The notes: generated by a model not told the origin, from the letters alone. 64,000 nucleotides of DNA from Flavobacterium sp. ZT3R18 (GCF_007097385.1 NZ_VJZS01000002.1:97164-161163), one strand, 5' to 3'; counted from the first letter of the stretch, positions 31,947-42,036 are shown. Translations and numbers: made by a program.

Positions 31947-31964
31947 TTTTTTAAAATATTTTTT

Positions 31965-32735
31965 ATGATAAAAATTTTAACCCCCTTTGAGAAATTATCA
32001 AAAACCAATAAAACACTGATTTTATTGGGTTGGCTGTTTCTTTTGATTGTAACTTGGTTTATTGGCACTTCAGGGACAAAGCACCTTTTTCCGTCTCCGA
32101 GTCAAGTTTTTACTGGTTTTACGGATTTGTATAATGAAGGATTAGTAGTGCATATTTTGCATTCGTTGCAATTGTGTTTTTTATCCATATTTTTGGCAAC
32201 CATAATTTCGCTGATTTTGGCTTATTCTTGGCCAATACCGCTGTTGAAATCCATTTCAGAATTTGTAACTAAATTTCGTTTTTTGCCTTTTACAGGTTTG
32301 TCATTTTATATCACAATGGTAATCCACGAAGCGAGAACAATGCAAGTTTGGATTTTGGTTATATTTTTGACCACTTTCTTGACGACGTCATTAATTGCGG
32401 TTATCAAAGACATTCCACAAGAAGAATTCGACCATGCCAAAACTTTAAAATGCAGTCGATTGGAAGTGCTTTGGCAAGTTATTATTTTAGGAAGATTGGA
32501 TTATGTTATTGATGTAATTAGGCAAAATATAGCGATTACATGGATGATGCTGGTTACTGTGGAATCTATAGTTGTAGCGTCTGGTGGATTGGGGTTTTTA
32601 ATAAAAAACTCGGATAAATTTATGAATACTGGTCGAATAATCGCGCTTCAAATCATTATTTTATTAATAGGATTGGGGCTTGACGCGGGCATTAATTTTT
32701 TAAGAAAAACAATATTTAGATATTCAAAAATATAA
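31965..32735 (+). CDS. ABC transporter permease (SsuC/TauC-like)
   Basis: 256 residues from MIKILTPFEKLSK; the frame upstream runs through the terminator hairpin. Six hydrophobic segments, with the EAA loop TLKCSRLEVLWQVIILGRLD that contacts the ATPase. Resembles the binding-protein-dependent permeases of the nitrate/sulfonate/taurine group. Ends 5 nt before the ATPase gene. Confidence 0.88.
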   Translation: MIKILTPFEKLSKTNKTLILLGWLFLLIVTWFIGTSGTKHLFPSPSQVFTGFTDLYNEGLVVHILHSLQLCFLSIFLATIISLILAYSWPIPLLKSISEFVTKFRFLPFTGLSFYITMVIHEARTMQVWILVIFLTTFLTTSLIAVIKDIPQEEFDHAKTLKCSRLEVLWQVIILGRLDYVIDVIRQNIAITWMMLVTVESIVVASGGLGFLIKNSDKFMNTGRIIALQIIILLIGLGLDAGINFLRKTIFRYSKI

Positions 32736-32740
32736 GTTAT

Positions 32741-33571
32741 ATGAAACACGAATATAAAGAAACACTTTTGTATGTTGAAAATCTTAGTGTTGCCTATGAT
32801 GATGCTATTATTATAAAAGACATAAACCTTACCGAAAAGGATGTAATACGTGAAGGAGTTGATTGTACAGGACAAGTGATTGCATTTGTGGGAAGATCTG
32901 GAAGAGGGAAATCTACTTTTTTTAAAGCGTTAACTGGATTGGTTCCCTGTACGGATGGGAAAATATTGATTCGCGATTTTGAGAATAGCGAACCAAATGC
33001 AGCTAAACTTGTTAAGGAAGGGGATATTGGTTTTGTAGATCAAAAATACACTTTGTTCAGGCATAAAACAGTTCATCAGGCACTGAAATTTTCATTAAGA
33101 AAAACGACACTTTCGGATGCTGAAAAGGAAAGTAAAATAAAAGAGTATATAAAAGTTTGGGGTTTAGAAAATTGTATAGATAAATACCCAAATGAACTTT
33201 CGGGAGGACAAAGACAAAGAACGGCAATTATTGAGCAGTTGTTTTCATCAGATAATTTTATAGTTTTAGACGAACCTTTCTCTGGTTTGGATGTTGGGAA
33301 TATTGAGGAAGTAAAGAAATCATTTAACTTACTTTGTAAAACATCTGATTATAATACTGTTATATTTTCTACTCATGATATTGAATTGGCTTTGGAATTA
33401 GCACAATCCATTTATGTAATTGGGCATCCAACAATTAATGGAAAACAAGAAAAATACGGAACGATAGTTGCAAAGTATGATTTAAGGGATATTGGATTGG
33501 CTTGGACAGAATTTGGAGAAGGACATAGAAAACTTTGTAAAGAGATTGTGCATCAAATGATGATTTCATAA
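32741..33571 (+). CDS. ABC transporter ATP-binding protein
   Basis: 276 residues. Walker A GRSGRGKSTFFKAL, Q-loop IGFVDQKYTLFRHK, signature LSGGQRQRTAI, Walker B FIVLDEPFSGLD, H-loop FSTHDIELA. All catalytic motifs are intact. Nearest in type to nitrate/taurine importers (SsuB/TauB). It has ~25 extra N-terminal residues before the usual first strand (DKDVIREGVD region). Energises the permease encoded immediately upstream. Confidence 0.93.
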   Translation: MKHEYKETLLYVENLSVAYDDAIIIKDINLTEKDVIREGVDCTGQVIAFVGRSGRGKSTFFKALTGLVPCTDGKILIRDFENSEPNAAKLVKEGDIGFVDQKYTLFRHKTVHQALKFSLRKTTLSDAEKESKIKEYIKVWGLENCIDKYPNELSGGQRQRTAIIEQLFSSDNFIVLDEPFSGLDVGNIEEVKKSFNLLCKTSDYNTVIFSTHDIELALELAQSIYVIGHPTINGKQEKYGTIVAKYDLRDIGLAWTEFGEGHRKLCKEIVHQMMIS

Positions 33572-33664
33572 TAGAACATATTTTAAAAGAAACTCAATTC
33601 AATCGGTTTCTAGAGTTTTTATAGCTAGAAAAAGATTTTAGCATCAGAAATAAACACGAAAAAG

Positions 33665-35095
33665 ATGGTTTTTACCGCTTCATTTATTCAAGTATTAAGA
33701 GAAGAAACTTCGGAAATTATTGATATTTGTTCGTCATTAAATAAGAATGAAGTATTTATTGGAAGGATAAATGAAGTTGTTGTATTAAATAATTCTAATG
33801 GATTGTTACTAAAAGCTGAGCATTTTTTCCTTTCAGATTGTATAGCAACATACAATCTGTGCTTAGTGAAAGAAGAGGATAAATCTAGATTTACGTTAGC
33901 TTATTATTATGATGCATTGAGGAATGACAGTTTTGCTGATGAAAAAGAGGTTAAGGCTCTAAACACTTTAGTTTCTACTGAAAATTTCAAAAAGCATATT
34001 TCAAAAATCAGAAATGAAAATAGTTTACTTTGGTCAGAACAAAATGACCAAAAATACTTTATCCCAAGCGTTTTATTGGAAATCAACGATCCTAAATACG
34101 AATGGATTTTAGATAAATATCAAAATTTCCTTAAGTATTCTTATGGAGTAAAGTTTAAGGACAAACAGGATTTTGGCACATTTATTGGCTTAAAGAGTAA
34201 TCCAAAAGATGTTTCAAATTCGGATGTCACCTCTATTTCAAAGAATGATTCTTTGGAAATTGTACTTCAAGAATTAGAGCAATTAATAGGATTGGAGGAA
34301 GTGAAAAAAGATGTTTATGAGCTGATAAACCTTTTAGAAATCCAAAAAAAGAGATCTTCTGAAGGGTTGAAAAATATTGAAGTTACTCTACACACTGTGT
34401 TTTTGGGACCTCCGGGAACAGGAAAAACATCTGTTGCCAGACTTTTAGGTAGGATATTCAAGCATTTGGGGTTCTTGTCAAAAGGTCAAATGTATGAAAC
34501 CGATAGAGAAGGAATGATTGCTGGCTATGTAGGACAAACGGCTGCAAAAGTAGACAAAGTTGTAGAAGAAAGTTTGGGAGGTGTTTTGTTTATTGATGAG
34601 GCTTATGCATTAACAACAAATGCGACCGGTAATGATTATGGTTCCGAAGCTATCAATACTTTATTGAAAAGAATGGAAGACCATCGTGGAGATTTGGCAG
34701 TGGTTGTTGCGGGATATACAGAACCAATGAAGGATTTTGTGGAATTCAATCCAGGATTACGCTCTCGATTCAATCGTTTTTTTCGATTTAATCATTTTGC
34801 TCCAGAACAATTATTTTTAATCTTTGAAAATTTTTGTAAAAGCTCCGATTTTGTAATAGATGCTGATGCTAAAGAAAAATTAGCTGATACTTTCGAATTG
34901 TTGTATTCCAAAAAGGATGAAAATTTTGGTAATGCAAGGGTAGTTCGTAATTTATTTGAAAAATGTGTTCAAAACCAAGCTAATAGAATAGTACTTTTAC
35001 CTTCAATTAATCAAGAAATTTTAAAGACGTTTACCGAAATTGATATACCAGAACCTAAGGAGACGCAAAAACAAGTTAGTTTTTTTCAAGAATAG
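33665..35095 (+). CDS. AAA+ ATPase of the CbbX/SpoVK type with unknown N-terminal domain
   Basis: 476 residues. The first ~190 form an unrecognised domain. The C-terminal AAA+ module begins LEQLIGLEEVKKDVYELINL and has Walker A LGPPGTGKTSVARLLG, the pore/substrate segment IAGYVGQTAAKVDKVVEE, Walker B GVLFIDEAYALTT and the arginine-finger region NPGLRSRFNRFFRF. CbbX-type ATPases remodel protein complexes, for example inhibited Rubisco. No such client is seen here; position suggests the client is part of this cluster. It starts 93 nt after the ABC ATPase and ends before a strong terminator. Confidence 0.88.
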   Translation: MVFTASFIQVLREETSEIIDICSSLNKNEVFIGRINEVVVLNNSNGLLLKAEHFFLSDCIATYNLCLVKEEDKSRFTLAYYYDALRNDSFADEKEVKALNTLVSTENFKKHISKIRNENSLLWSEQNDQKYFIPSVLLEINDPKYEWILDKYQNFLKYSYGVKFKDKQDFGTFIGLKSNPKDVSNSDVTSISKNDSLEIVLQELEQLIGLEEVKKDVYELINLLEIQKKRSSEGLKNIEVTLHTVFLGPPGTGKTSVARLLGRIFKHLGFLSKGQMYETDREGMIAGYVGQTAAKVDKVVEESLGGVLFIDEAYALTTNATGNDYGSEAINTLLKRMEDHRGDLAVVVAGYTEPMKDFVEFNPGLRSRFNRFFRFNHFAPEQLFLIFENFCKSSDFVIDADAKEKLADTFELLYSKKDENFGNARVVRNLFEKCVQNQANRIVLLPSINQEILKTFTEIDIPEPKETQKQVSFFQE

Positions 35096-35225
35096 TTTTT
35101 AATTAAAAATCGGTTCCTATTTTCTACTATAATACTAAAGGCCTCATTTTGTAAAAATATTGGACGATGAATGATTAACTTAAAACTCTAAATTACTTTT
35201 CAACTTTATTCAGCAACAAAACCCC

Positions 35226-35253
35226 AAAAATAACCAAAGAATTGGTTATTTTT
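35226..35253 (+). terminator. Terminator closing the cluster
   Basis: AAAAATAACCAA (35226-35237) pairs with TTGGTTATTTTT (35242-35253): a 12-bp stem with a 4-nt loop. Confidence 0.75.
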
Positions 35254-35283
35254 GTGTTATAAATAGTAAACAGACATTATATT

Positions 35284-36756
35284 TTGGGATTATATAAAAA
35301 ACTTTTTCAACAAACAGCCATATATGGACTAGCCACAGTAGTACCAAGAATGTTTGGTTTCCTCTTGGTACCTTTATACACAGGTTTGTTACCAAAGGAA
35401 GAGTACGGGAAAGTGTCCATCATTTTTGCTTATATGATTTTCTTTAATGTCATTCTGGCTTACGGAATGGAAACTGCTTTTTTTAGATTCTATAATAACA
35501 AAGACGAAAGTAAAACAAGCGTGGTTGAAACGACTACTATTTCAATTTTCTGGACGACTATCCTCTTCATTTTTATAGCTTTATTGTTTCGAAATTCATT
35601 AGCCCTATGGTCTGGTGTAGATACGCAATACATCACATATTCTATTTGGATTTTAGCATTGGATGCTTTGGTTATTGTCCCTTTTTCTAAGTTAAGGGCC
35701 AACCAAAGACCTAAATTTTATGCCTTAATTAAAATAGGGAATGTTGTAGTCAATCTATCGTTCAATTTGTTCTTTCTGTTGTATTTACCAAGTGTTTCGG
35801 TGTCTCATCCCGATAGTTTTTTAAGTTCAGTTTACATTGAAAATTTCCAAATAGGCTATATTTTCCTTGCCAATATCATAGCTAGTTTTCTAACTTTTGT
35901 GGTACTTTTTCCAGACTACTTTACGATTAAATGGAAATTTGATTACGAACTTTGGAAACGAATGATGCGTTATGGATTGCCAATTATGATTGCGGGAATA
36001 GCCTTTGCCATCAACGAACAGTTTGACAAAATCCTTTTGGGTAAATTATTGCCTGTCAACATAGCGGCAGAGCAAGTAGGAGTGTATTCGGCTTGTTATA
36101 AATTGGGACTCTTTATGGTTTTGTATAGAACGGCTTATACGTTAGGGATTGAGCCTTTCTTTTTTAGCCATGCTTCCAATGAAAATGCGCAGCAAACTTA
36201 TGCAACGATCACTAAATATTTTGTGATTTTTGGTTCTTTTATATTATTATCCGTTATCGTATTTGCCGACCTTTTAAAACAGGTTATGATTCCAAATCCG
36301 TCTTATTGGGAAGCAATGAAAGTGGTGCCTCTGATTATTTTGGCTAATTTTTTTCTGGGTATTTACACCAACCTTTCCGTTTGGTACAAACTCATCGATA
36401 AAACCTATGTTGGAGCTTACATTTCAATAGTTGGAGCGGTAGTCACTTTGGTGTTAAACTATTTATTGATTCCCAAATACAGTTATTATGGTTCGGCGGT
36501 TGCTACCATTTCAGCTTACGGGAGCATGATGTTTATTTCCTATTATCTTGGAAACAAATATTATCCAATTCCCTATGACAAGAAAAAGATAGTCGGCTAT
36601 CTTACTTTATCTACCGGTTTTTCATGTATTTCTTTTTATGGTTTTAGAGAGAATTATTATATTGGAATTTTACTTTTAGCCGTATTTATGGGCTTTATCT
36701 ATTACAATGAAAAAGAAACACTTTTGCGAATTTTAAAACGTCCAATTAAAAATTAG
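35284..36756 (+). CDS. Polysaccharide flippase (Wzx/MATE-superfamily)
   Basis: 490 residues, about 14 membrane helices. The N-terminus [20 protein letters not shown] followed by [12 protein letters not shown] is typical of the Bacteroidota oligosaccharide flippase family. It should move lipid-linked saccharide across the inner membrane for LPS or capsule. The start is TTG at 35284; no ATG fits. First gene of a block that continues with dut and a sugar nucleotidyltransferase, an order seen in other flavobacteria. Confidence 0.9.
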   Translation: MGLYKKLFQQTAIYGLATVVPRMFGFLLVPLYTGLLPKEEYGKVSIIFAYMIFFNVILAYGMETAFFRFYNNKDESKTSVVETTTISIFWTTILFIFIALLFRNSLALWSGVDTQYITYSIWILALDALVIVPFSKLRANQRPKFYALIKIGNVVVNLSFNLFFLLYLPSVSVSHPDSFLSSVYIENFQIGYIFLANIIASFLTFVVLFPDYFTIKWKFDYELWKRMMRYGLPIMIAGIAFAINEQFDKILLGKLLPVNIAAEQVGVYSACYKLGLFMVLYRTAYTLGIEPFFFSHASNENAQQTYATITKYFVIFGSFILLSVIVFADLLKQVMIPNPSYWEAMKVVPLIILANFFLGIYTNLSVWYKLIDKTYVGAYISIVGAVVTLVLNYLLIPKYSYYGSAVATISAYGSMMFISYYLGNKYYPIPYDKKKIVGYLTLSTGFSCISFYGFRENYYIGILLLAVFMGFIYYNEKETLLRILKRPIKN

Positions 36757-36772
36757 AATATCTGCCTGTATC

Positions 36773-36823
36773 TTTTTTATTAAACCTGACGGGTTTTTAA
36801 AACCCGTCAGGTTTAATAAAAAA
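36773..36823. terminator. 25-bp-stem palindrome, AT flanks with ACCTGACGGG core
   Basis: Perfect self-complementarity of 25 bp on each side of a single central base at 36798; core ACCTGACGGGTTTT and its inverse. It lies 17 nt after the flippase stop. It may terminate transcription in both directions, and its perfect symmetry suggests a dispersed palindromic element. Confidence 0.75.
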
Positions 36824-36871
36824 AACAGGGCTAGGCTATTCCGTAATCAATACATTTTATATTTAAAAAGA

Positions 36872-37306
36872 ATGACAATAAACATTATCAATAAATCACA
36901 ACACGCGCTCCCAAACTACGAAACCATTGCTTCAGCAGGAATGGATTTAAGAGCCAATTTGATACAATCCATAACATTGCAACCTCTGGAAAGAACCATT
37001 GTGAAAACAGGTCTTTTTATAGAATTGCCAATAGGTTATGAGGCTCAAGTGCGACCTAGAAGCGGATTGGCAGCCAAAAACGGGATAACCGTTCTTAACG
37101 CGCCCGGAACTGTCGATGCCGATTATAGAGGAGAAATTGGTGTAATTTTAGTAAATTTATCCAATGATCCATTTGTTATCGAAAATGGAGAACGTATCGC
37201 CCAACTCATCATCGCCAAACACGAACGTGCTGAGTGGATTGAAGTACAAGAATTAACCGAAACTTCAAGAGGAGCGGGTGGTTTTGGAAGTACGGGAGTG
37301 AAATAA
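36872..37306 (+). CDS. dut: dUTP diphosphatase
   Basis: 144 residues, typical trimeric dUTPase. Motif 1 AGMDLRANL, motif 2 [10 protein letters not shown], motif 3 [19 protein letters not shown], motif 4 [12 protein letters not shown] and the C-terminal P-loop-like motif 5 [10 protein letters not shown] are all present. It hydrolyses dUTP to dUMP and pyrophosphate and keeps uracil out of DNA. Confidence 0.98.
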   Translation: MTINIINKSQHALPNYETIASAGMDLRANLIQSITLQPLERTIVKTGLFIELPIGYEAQVRPRSGLAAKNGITVLNAPGTVDADYRGEIGVILVNLSNDPFVIENGERIAQLIIAKHERAEWIEVQELTETSRGAGGFGSTGVK

Positions 37307-37314
37307 GTATTCAG

Positions 37315-37332
37315 TCCCGATAGCTATCGGGA
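37315..37332. repeat. Dispersed palindrome TCCCGATAGCTATCGGGA
   Basis: Perfect 18-bp palindrome just after dut; the identical sequence recurs inside the element at 56,351-56,370. Confidence 0.8.
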
Positions 37333-37422
37333 GTCTCAGTTATCAGGATTTAGTACGCACTCAAATAAGTATTAAAAAATCAGTTTAATCCGTTTAATCT
37401 GTGGCCAAAATTAATATAATAA

Positions 37423-37462
37423 AACCTTCGTGAACTTTGCGAAACCTTCGTGAACTTTGCGG
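37423..37462. repeat. Tandem pair of CCTTCGTGAACTTTGCG words
   Basis: AACCTTCGTGAACTTTGCG occurs twice in direct tandem (20-21-bp period) before the nucleotidyltransferase gene. This looks like a short dispersed intergenic repeat. Confidence 0.7.
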
Positions 37463-37481
37463 TTAAATTAAACCAAACCAA

Positions 37482-38492
37482 ATGAAAATAATCGTACCAA
37501 TGGCAGGACGCGGATCACGCCTTCGCCCACATACTTTAACCATTCCTAAGCCTTTAATTCCAGTTGCAGGAAAACCAATTGTACACCGTTTAGTCGAAGA
37601 TATAGCAGGCGTTTTAAATCAGGAAATTGAAGAAATTGCATTCGTTATTCACGAAAGTTTTGGAAAAAAAGTAGAAGAAGATTTAATTGCAATTGCTCAA
37701 AAATTAGGCGCCAAAGGAACTATCTATTATCAAAATGAGGCACTTGGAACCGGTCACGCCATTATGTGTGCCCAAGATTCTTTGAGTGGACCAGCTGTTA
37801 TTGCTTATGCCGATACTTTAATCCGGGCCAATTTTGATTTAGATACAAATGCCGATAGTGTAATTTGGGTAAAACAAGTAGATCAACCGGAAGCTTTTGG
37901 TGTGGTAAATTTAAACGAAGCCAATGAAATAATTGAACTCGTTGAAAAACCAAAAGAATTTGTCTCAGATCTTGCCGTTATCGGAATTTATTATTTTAAA
38001 GATGTTGCCGTTTTAAAGAATGAACTTCAATTGGTGTTGGATAATAATATCATTCACGGTGGAGAATATCAAATTAATGACGGAATAAAACAAATGATGG
38101 CCAAAGGCATGAAATTTGTTCCAGGAGAAGTAGATGAGTGGATGGATTGCGGAAACAAAGACGTTACTGTAGAAACCAATTCTAGAATGCTAGGTTTTTT
38201 ACAGGAAGATGGTGAAAATTTAGTTTCTAATTTAGCGGTTTTCGAAAATTCAACGATTATTCCGCCTTGTTATATTGGGGATGATGTAATCCTGATGAAT
38301 TCAACCGTAGGGCCAAACGTCTCTTTAGGGGACGGATGTCACGTACAAAACAGCACAATTAAAAACAGTTTGGTGCAAACCAACGTTCGTATAAAAAATG
38401 CCAATCTTGATAATGCCATGATAGGGAATTATGCCAGTTTTGATGGGAATTTTACCAATATCAGCATTGGGGATTATTCCGTTTTAGAATAA
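37482..38492 (+). CDS. Sugar-phosphate nucleotidyltransferase with left-handed beta-helix domain
   Basis: 336 residues. MAGRGSRLRPHTLTIPKPLI is the nucleotide-binding start of RmlA/GlmU-type enzymes; LGTGHAIMCAQDSL and VIAYADTLI contain substrate and metal contacts. From ~residue 245 hexapeptide repeats form a beta-helix (NSTVGPNVSLGDGCHVQNST). It should make an NDP-sugar for cell-surface glycans, by context with the flippase. The exact sugar is not predictable. Confidence 0.92.
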   Translation: MKIIVPMAGRGSRLRPHTLTIPKPLIPVAGKPIVHRLVEDIAGVLNQEIEEIAFVIHESFGKKVEEDLIAIAQKLGAKGTIYYQNEALGTGHAIMCAQDSLSGPAVIAYADTLIRANFDLDTNADSVIWVKQVDQPEAFGVVNLNEANEIIELVEKPKEFVSDLAVIGIYYFKDVAVLKNELQLVLDNNIIHGGEYQINDGIKQMMAKGMKFVPGEVDEWMDCGNKDVTVETNSRMLGFLQEDGENLVSNLAVFENSTIIPPCYIGDDVILMNSTVGPNVSLGDGCHVQNSTIKNSLVQTNVRIKNANLDNAMIGNYASFDGNFTNISIGDYSVLE

Positions 38493-38519
38493 TTAAAAAG
38501 CGTACATTAAAAAATCATC

Positions 38520-38560
38520 AAGCAGCATTTTTAAGTTTTTATTATGCTGCTTTGTTGTTT
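38520..38560 (+). terminator. Terminator after the nucleotidyltransferase gene
   Basis: AAGCAGCAT (38520-38528) pairs with ATGCTGCTT (38544-38552), followed by a T-rich tail. Confidence 0.65.
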
Positions 38561-38624
38561 TTTTAATTTATTTTGCAATGGTTAACAATACTGTTGATTT
38601 TGTTTTCCAAAGACTTCTTTTTCA

Positions 38625-39977
38625 ATGATAAAAAAATGGACTTTCATATTCACTTTTTCCGTTTTGCTGAGCAATTCAGTTGCTGTATTGGCACAAACGG
38701 AGCCAGAGGAAATTAAAGTGGAAGGAGATAAATTTCAAGATTTTTTTTATGAATCTTTATTTCAAAAAAGCATTGAAAACTATGATAAATCTTTAGCCTC
38801 ATTAGAACAATGTTTGAAATTAAAACCCAATGAAGCAACGGTTTATTTTGAATTTGGAAAAAATTACTTCGCACAAAAAGACTATAAAAATGCTTATGAT
38901 TCTTATGAGCATGCATCTCAAATGGATCCCAATAACAAATGGTTTTGGGTAGGGATGTACGATGTATGTTATGCCACCAAGGATTTTAATCAAGCCATAA
39001 TCATAGTCAATAAAATCATTCCTTTCGATCCAGAATACAAAGAAGATTTGGTTTCATTGTACATGGCAACGAAGCAATATGATAAAGCTCTTGAAGGTAT
39101 AAACGAACTGAATGAAAAAACAGGAAAAACAGACAGAAGAGAAATGTACAAAATGGAAATTTTGTCTGAAGGGAAATATCAAAATGCAGAAATAACAAAC
39201 TTAATAGATCAAATAAACAAAAGTCCTAAAGAAGAATCGAATTACATTGCTTTGATTTTTTTGTATTCTAAAAACAATGAAGAATCAAAAGCATTAGAGA
39301 TCTCGCAAAAATTAGAAAAAGAAATCCCCGAATCAGTTTGGGCGCAAGTGAGTTTGTTCAAAAGTTATTTGGAAAAAAAGGATGGACAAAATGCGGCAAA
39401 GGCAATGAATATAGTTTTGGCTAGCCCGAAAATTGATTCAAAAATCAAACATCGTATCTTTAATGAGTTTTTACTCTTTGCCAATACCAATCCACAATTT
39501 ATTCCCGATTTGGATAATGCAATTGGGTATTTTAAGAACGACAAAGAAATAAACGTAGCCAAAGAAATAGGGAAGTTTTACCATAATAAAGAACAATGGG
39601 CAAACGCGATTAAATATTATGAACTATCAGAGAAAAATAATTCGGAAGTTGATTTAGAGACCAATATGCTTTGGCTTCAAGCCAATACTGAACTCAAACA
39701 ATTTGAATCCGTAGTCAAAAAAGCCATGGTAATGATTGATACCTATCCTGCCGAACCTCAATTTTATTATTATGCAGGAATGGCAAATAATCAATTGCAT
39801 CAATTTAAAAAAGCCAAAGAGATTCTTGAAATGGGCTTTGATTATGTAGTGGAAAACGTAAATTTAGAAATTAATTTTAATATTCAACTTGGCGAAGCTT
39901 TCAATGGTTTAGGAGATGCAACCAAAAAAGAGTTTTATTTTAGCAAAGCCAATCAATTAATAAAAGAAAAAAAATAA
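38625..39977 (+). CDS. Exported tetratricopeptide-repeat protein
   Basis: 450 residues. A signal peptide (FSVLLSNSVAVLAQ, cleavage ~24) is followed by TPR units across the protein, e.g. LEQCLKLKPNEATVYFEFGK and YEHASQMDPNNKWFWVGMYD. A periplasmic or outer-membrane-associated scaffold. The stop overlaps the next start by 1 nt (TAATG); the order TPR, DUF4292 lipoprotein, EnvC-like is conserved in Bacteroidota, so a role in envelope assembly is likely. Confidence 0.88.
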   Translation: MIKKWTFIFTFSVLLSNSVAVLAQTEPEEIKVEGDKFQDFFYESLFQKSIENYDKSLASLEQCLKLKPNEATVYFEFGKNYFAQKDYKNAYDSYEHASQMDPNNKWFWVGMYDVCYATKDFNQAIIIVNKIIPFDPEYKEDLVSLYMATKQYDKALEGINELNEKTGKTDRREMYKMEILSEGKYQNAEITNLIDQINKSPKEESNYIALIFLYSKNNEESKALEISQKLEKEIPESVWAQVSLFKSYLEKKDGQNAAKAMNIVLASPKIDSKIKHRIFNEFLLFANTNPQFIPDLDNAIGYFKNDKEINVAKEIGKFYHNKEQWANAIKYYELSEKNNSEVDLETNMLWLQANTELKQFESVVKKAMVMIDTYPAEPQFYYYAGMANNQLHQFKKAKEILEMGFDYVVENVNLEINFNIQLGEAFNGLGDATKKEFYFSKANQLIKEKK

Positions 39978-40780
39978 TGAATCGATTTCTAGTAAGAGTA
40001 CTTTTTGTTCTAATGATTTGCTTGAGCAGTTCGCTAACATTAGTGTCTTGTAAAGCAAAGGCAAAAGTTATAAAAGAGAATAAAAGCACAGATTCGAACA
40101 GCATGAATGCAGAGCGGATTGTAAAAAATTATTACAATAATAAAAGCGAATTTTCAACATTATATATTAAATCAAATGTGAGATATAGTGATGATAAACA
40201 AACTCAAAATGTAACAGCCGAAATAAAAATCAAGAACAACGAGCAAATTTTGGTCAGCATTCGATTTTTGGGAATAACAATGGCCAAAGCCTTAATTACT
40301 CCAACGGCAGTAAGCTATTATGAGAAATTAAACGGAAGTTATTTTGAAGGTGATTTTAGTACATTAAGCGAATGGCTGGGAACTGATTTGGATTATAAAA
40401 AGATTCAAAACATGTTGATTGGTCAAGCAATGGATGATTTAACTAAAGGGGAATATCAAGATTCGTTAGTAGATCAGTCGTACCGTTTGGAAGATATTTC
40501 TAATAAAGACACCAAAAAATATTTCTTTTTTGACACTCAAAAGTTTCTACTGAATAAGCAAGAGATTACTCAAACTGCTAAAAATAGAACGATTCAGGTT
40601 TCTTATTCTGATTCTAAGCTGTATAATGAATCTATGTTTCCTTCAAATATTGCAATCAATGCCAGTCAAGATAAAGGGAATACAGAAATAAATTTAGGAT
40701 ATAATACCATAACCATAAATGAAGAACTTTCTTTTCCATATAGTGTCCCAAATGGTTATAAAAGAATTTTAATTAAGTAA
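39977..40780 (+). CDS. DUF4292 lipoprotein
   Basis: 267 residues. A lipobox (SSLTLVSCKAKAK, Cys ~25) marks a lipoprotein. The body, with FSTLYIKSNVRYSDDKQTQN and VSIRFLGITMAKALITP, fits DUF4292, which has a LolA/LolB-like fold by family description. Probably an outer-membrane lipoprotein that handles lipid or lipoprotein cargo. Translationally coupled to the TPR gene. Confidence 0.85.
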   Translation: MNRFLVRVLFVLMICLSSSLTLVSCKAKAKVIKENKSTDSNSMNAERIVKNYYNNKSEFSTLYIKSNVRYSDDKQTQNVTAEIKIKNNEQILVSIRFLGITMAKALITPTAVSYYEKLNGSYFEGDFSTLSEWLGTDLDYKKIQNMLIGQAMDDLTKGEYQDSLVDQSYRLEDISNKDTKKYFFFDTQKFLLNKQEITQTAKNRTIQVSYSDSKLYNESMFPSNIAINASQDKGNTEINLGYNTITINEELSFPYSVPNGYKRILIK

Positions 40781-40803
40781 ATTTGAACAAATTCAATAGT
40801 AAG

Positions 40804-42036
40804 ATGCCGAGATTTATTTTAAGCCTACTTTTTTTAAGCATGACCTCATTGATGTGGGGACAAGATTCGCAACAAGAAAAATTAGAAAAACGTAAAGCCG
40901 AAATTCAACAAGAAATTTTGGCTAATGAAAAGTTATTGCAAACGGTTAAGAAAAAAGAGAAATCTGCCGTTAATGTAATTGTTCTTCAAAATAACAAAAT
41001 AAAATTAAAAGAAAAACTGATTCATACTACAGAAAAGCAAACCAAGATTCTTGGGAATGACATGTATATCAATCAGATGAAAATCAATAAGCTAAATAAG
41101 GAGTTGGTTGTACTTAAAGATGATTATGCTAAGATGATTGTGAAATCATACAAAAGCAGATCCGAACAAAGTCGGGCTATGTTTTTATTATCATCCGAGA
41201 ATTTTTTGCAAGCGTATAAAAGAGCTCAGTATATGAAACAATATACGAGTTATAGAAAGCTGCAAGGGGAAGAAATTAAATCAAAAACGAATGAACTTTT
41301 AGGGTACAATGAGAGGTTGAACGTTCAAAAAGTAGCCAAAAAGAAGTTGTTAGCCGAAAACACCAAAGAAAAATTATCTCTTGAAAAAGAAAAAAGGGAG
41401 CAATTGAAATTGGTAAATGCGATTAAAAAAGACAAGAAAAAAATTATAGTCAGTATCAAGAAAAAGCAGCAAGAGTCCCGAGCTATAGATAGACAAATAG
41501 ATCGATTGATCCGAGAAGCCATTGCAGAGGCCAATAGAAAAGCGGCTATTGCCAATCCGAATGCTCCGGTTGCGAACTATACTTCATCAAGAATTGTATT
41601 GACCGCCGAATCAAAAATATTGGCAGATAATTTTAAAGCCAATAGAGGAAAATTACCTTGGCCAGTAGAAAAAGGTTTTGTGTCTTTAGGATATGGTGAT
41701 CAACCACATCCTGTTTACCCAACTGTGATCACTCACAATAGTGGAGTAGAAATTACCACAGATCAAGGATCAACTGCAAGAGCGGTTTTTGGAGGCGAAG
41801 TAACGAGTGTTATTGTTTTGTCTCCTGTAAATAAAGCGGTAGTGATACAACATGGAGATTACTTTACGGTATATCAAAATTTAAGTTCGGTTTTTGTAAG
41901 CAAAGGAGATAAAGTAAACATCAAACAAAGTCTTGGAAAAATTAGAACTAACGGAGAAGGGAAAACCGTTTTAAAGTTTACCATTTCTCAAAATACTAGC
42001 TATAATAATCCAGCAAGTTGGCTGTATAATATGTAG
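40804..42036 (+). CDS. EnvC-like murein hydrolase activator with degenerate LytM domain (copy 1)
   Basis: 410 residues from MPRFILSLLFLSM, chosen because the paralogue starts at the same place; a TTG 7 codons upstream is the alternative. A signal peptide is followed by a long coiled coil (~25-240) and a C-terminal M23/LytM domain (~285-405). The metal ligands are missing: HNSGVEITTDQG has Glu where the zinc-binding Asp is expected, and VYQNLSSV has Asn where YxHL His is expected. Like E. coli EnvC it probably activates amidases rather than cutting peptidoglycan itself. Confidence 0.88.
   Translation: MPRFILSLLFLSMTSLMWGQDSQQEKLEKRKAEIQQEILANEKLLQTVKKKEKSAVNVIVLQNNKIKLKEKLIHTTEKQTKILGNDMYINQMKINKLNKELVVLKDDYAKMIVKSYKSRSEQSRAMFLLSSENFLQAYKRAQYMKQYTSYRKLQGEEIKSKTNELLGYNERLNVQKVAKKKLLAENTKEKLSLEKEKREQLKLVNAIKKDKKKIIVSIKKKQQESRAIDRQIDRLIREAIAEANRKAAIANPNAPVANYTSSRIVLTAESKILADNFKANRGKLPWPVEKGFVSLGYGDQPHPVYPTVITHNSGVEITTDQGSTARAVFGGEVTSVIVLSPVNKAVVIQHGDYFTVYQNLSSVFVSKGDKVNIKQSLGKIRTNGEGKTVLKFTISQNTSYNNPASWLYNM

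Noticed and set aside
35791..35801. AAGTGTTTCGG inside the flippase gene as a further copy of the element motif
   Set aside because: Lies in coding sequence, far from a start codon, and differs at the end; counted as chance. A same-sense intragenic match in rep (2945-2953) was likewise not counted.
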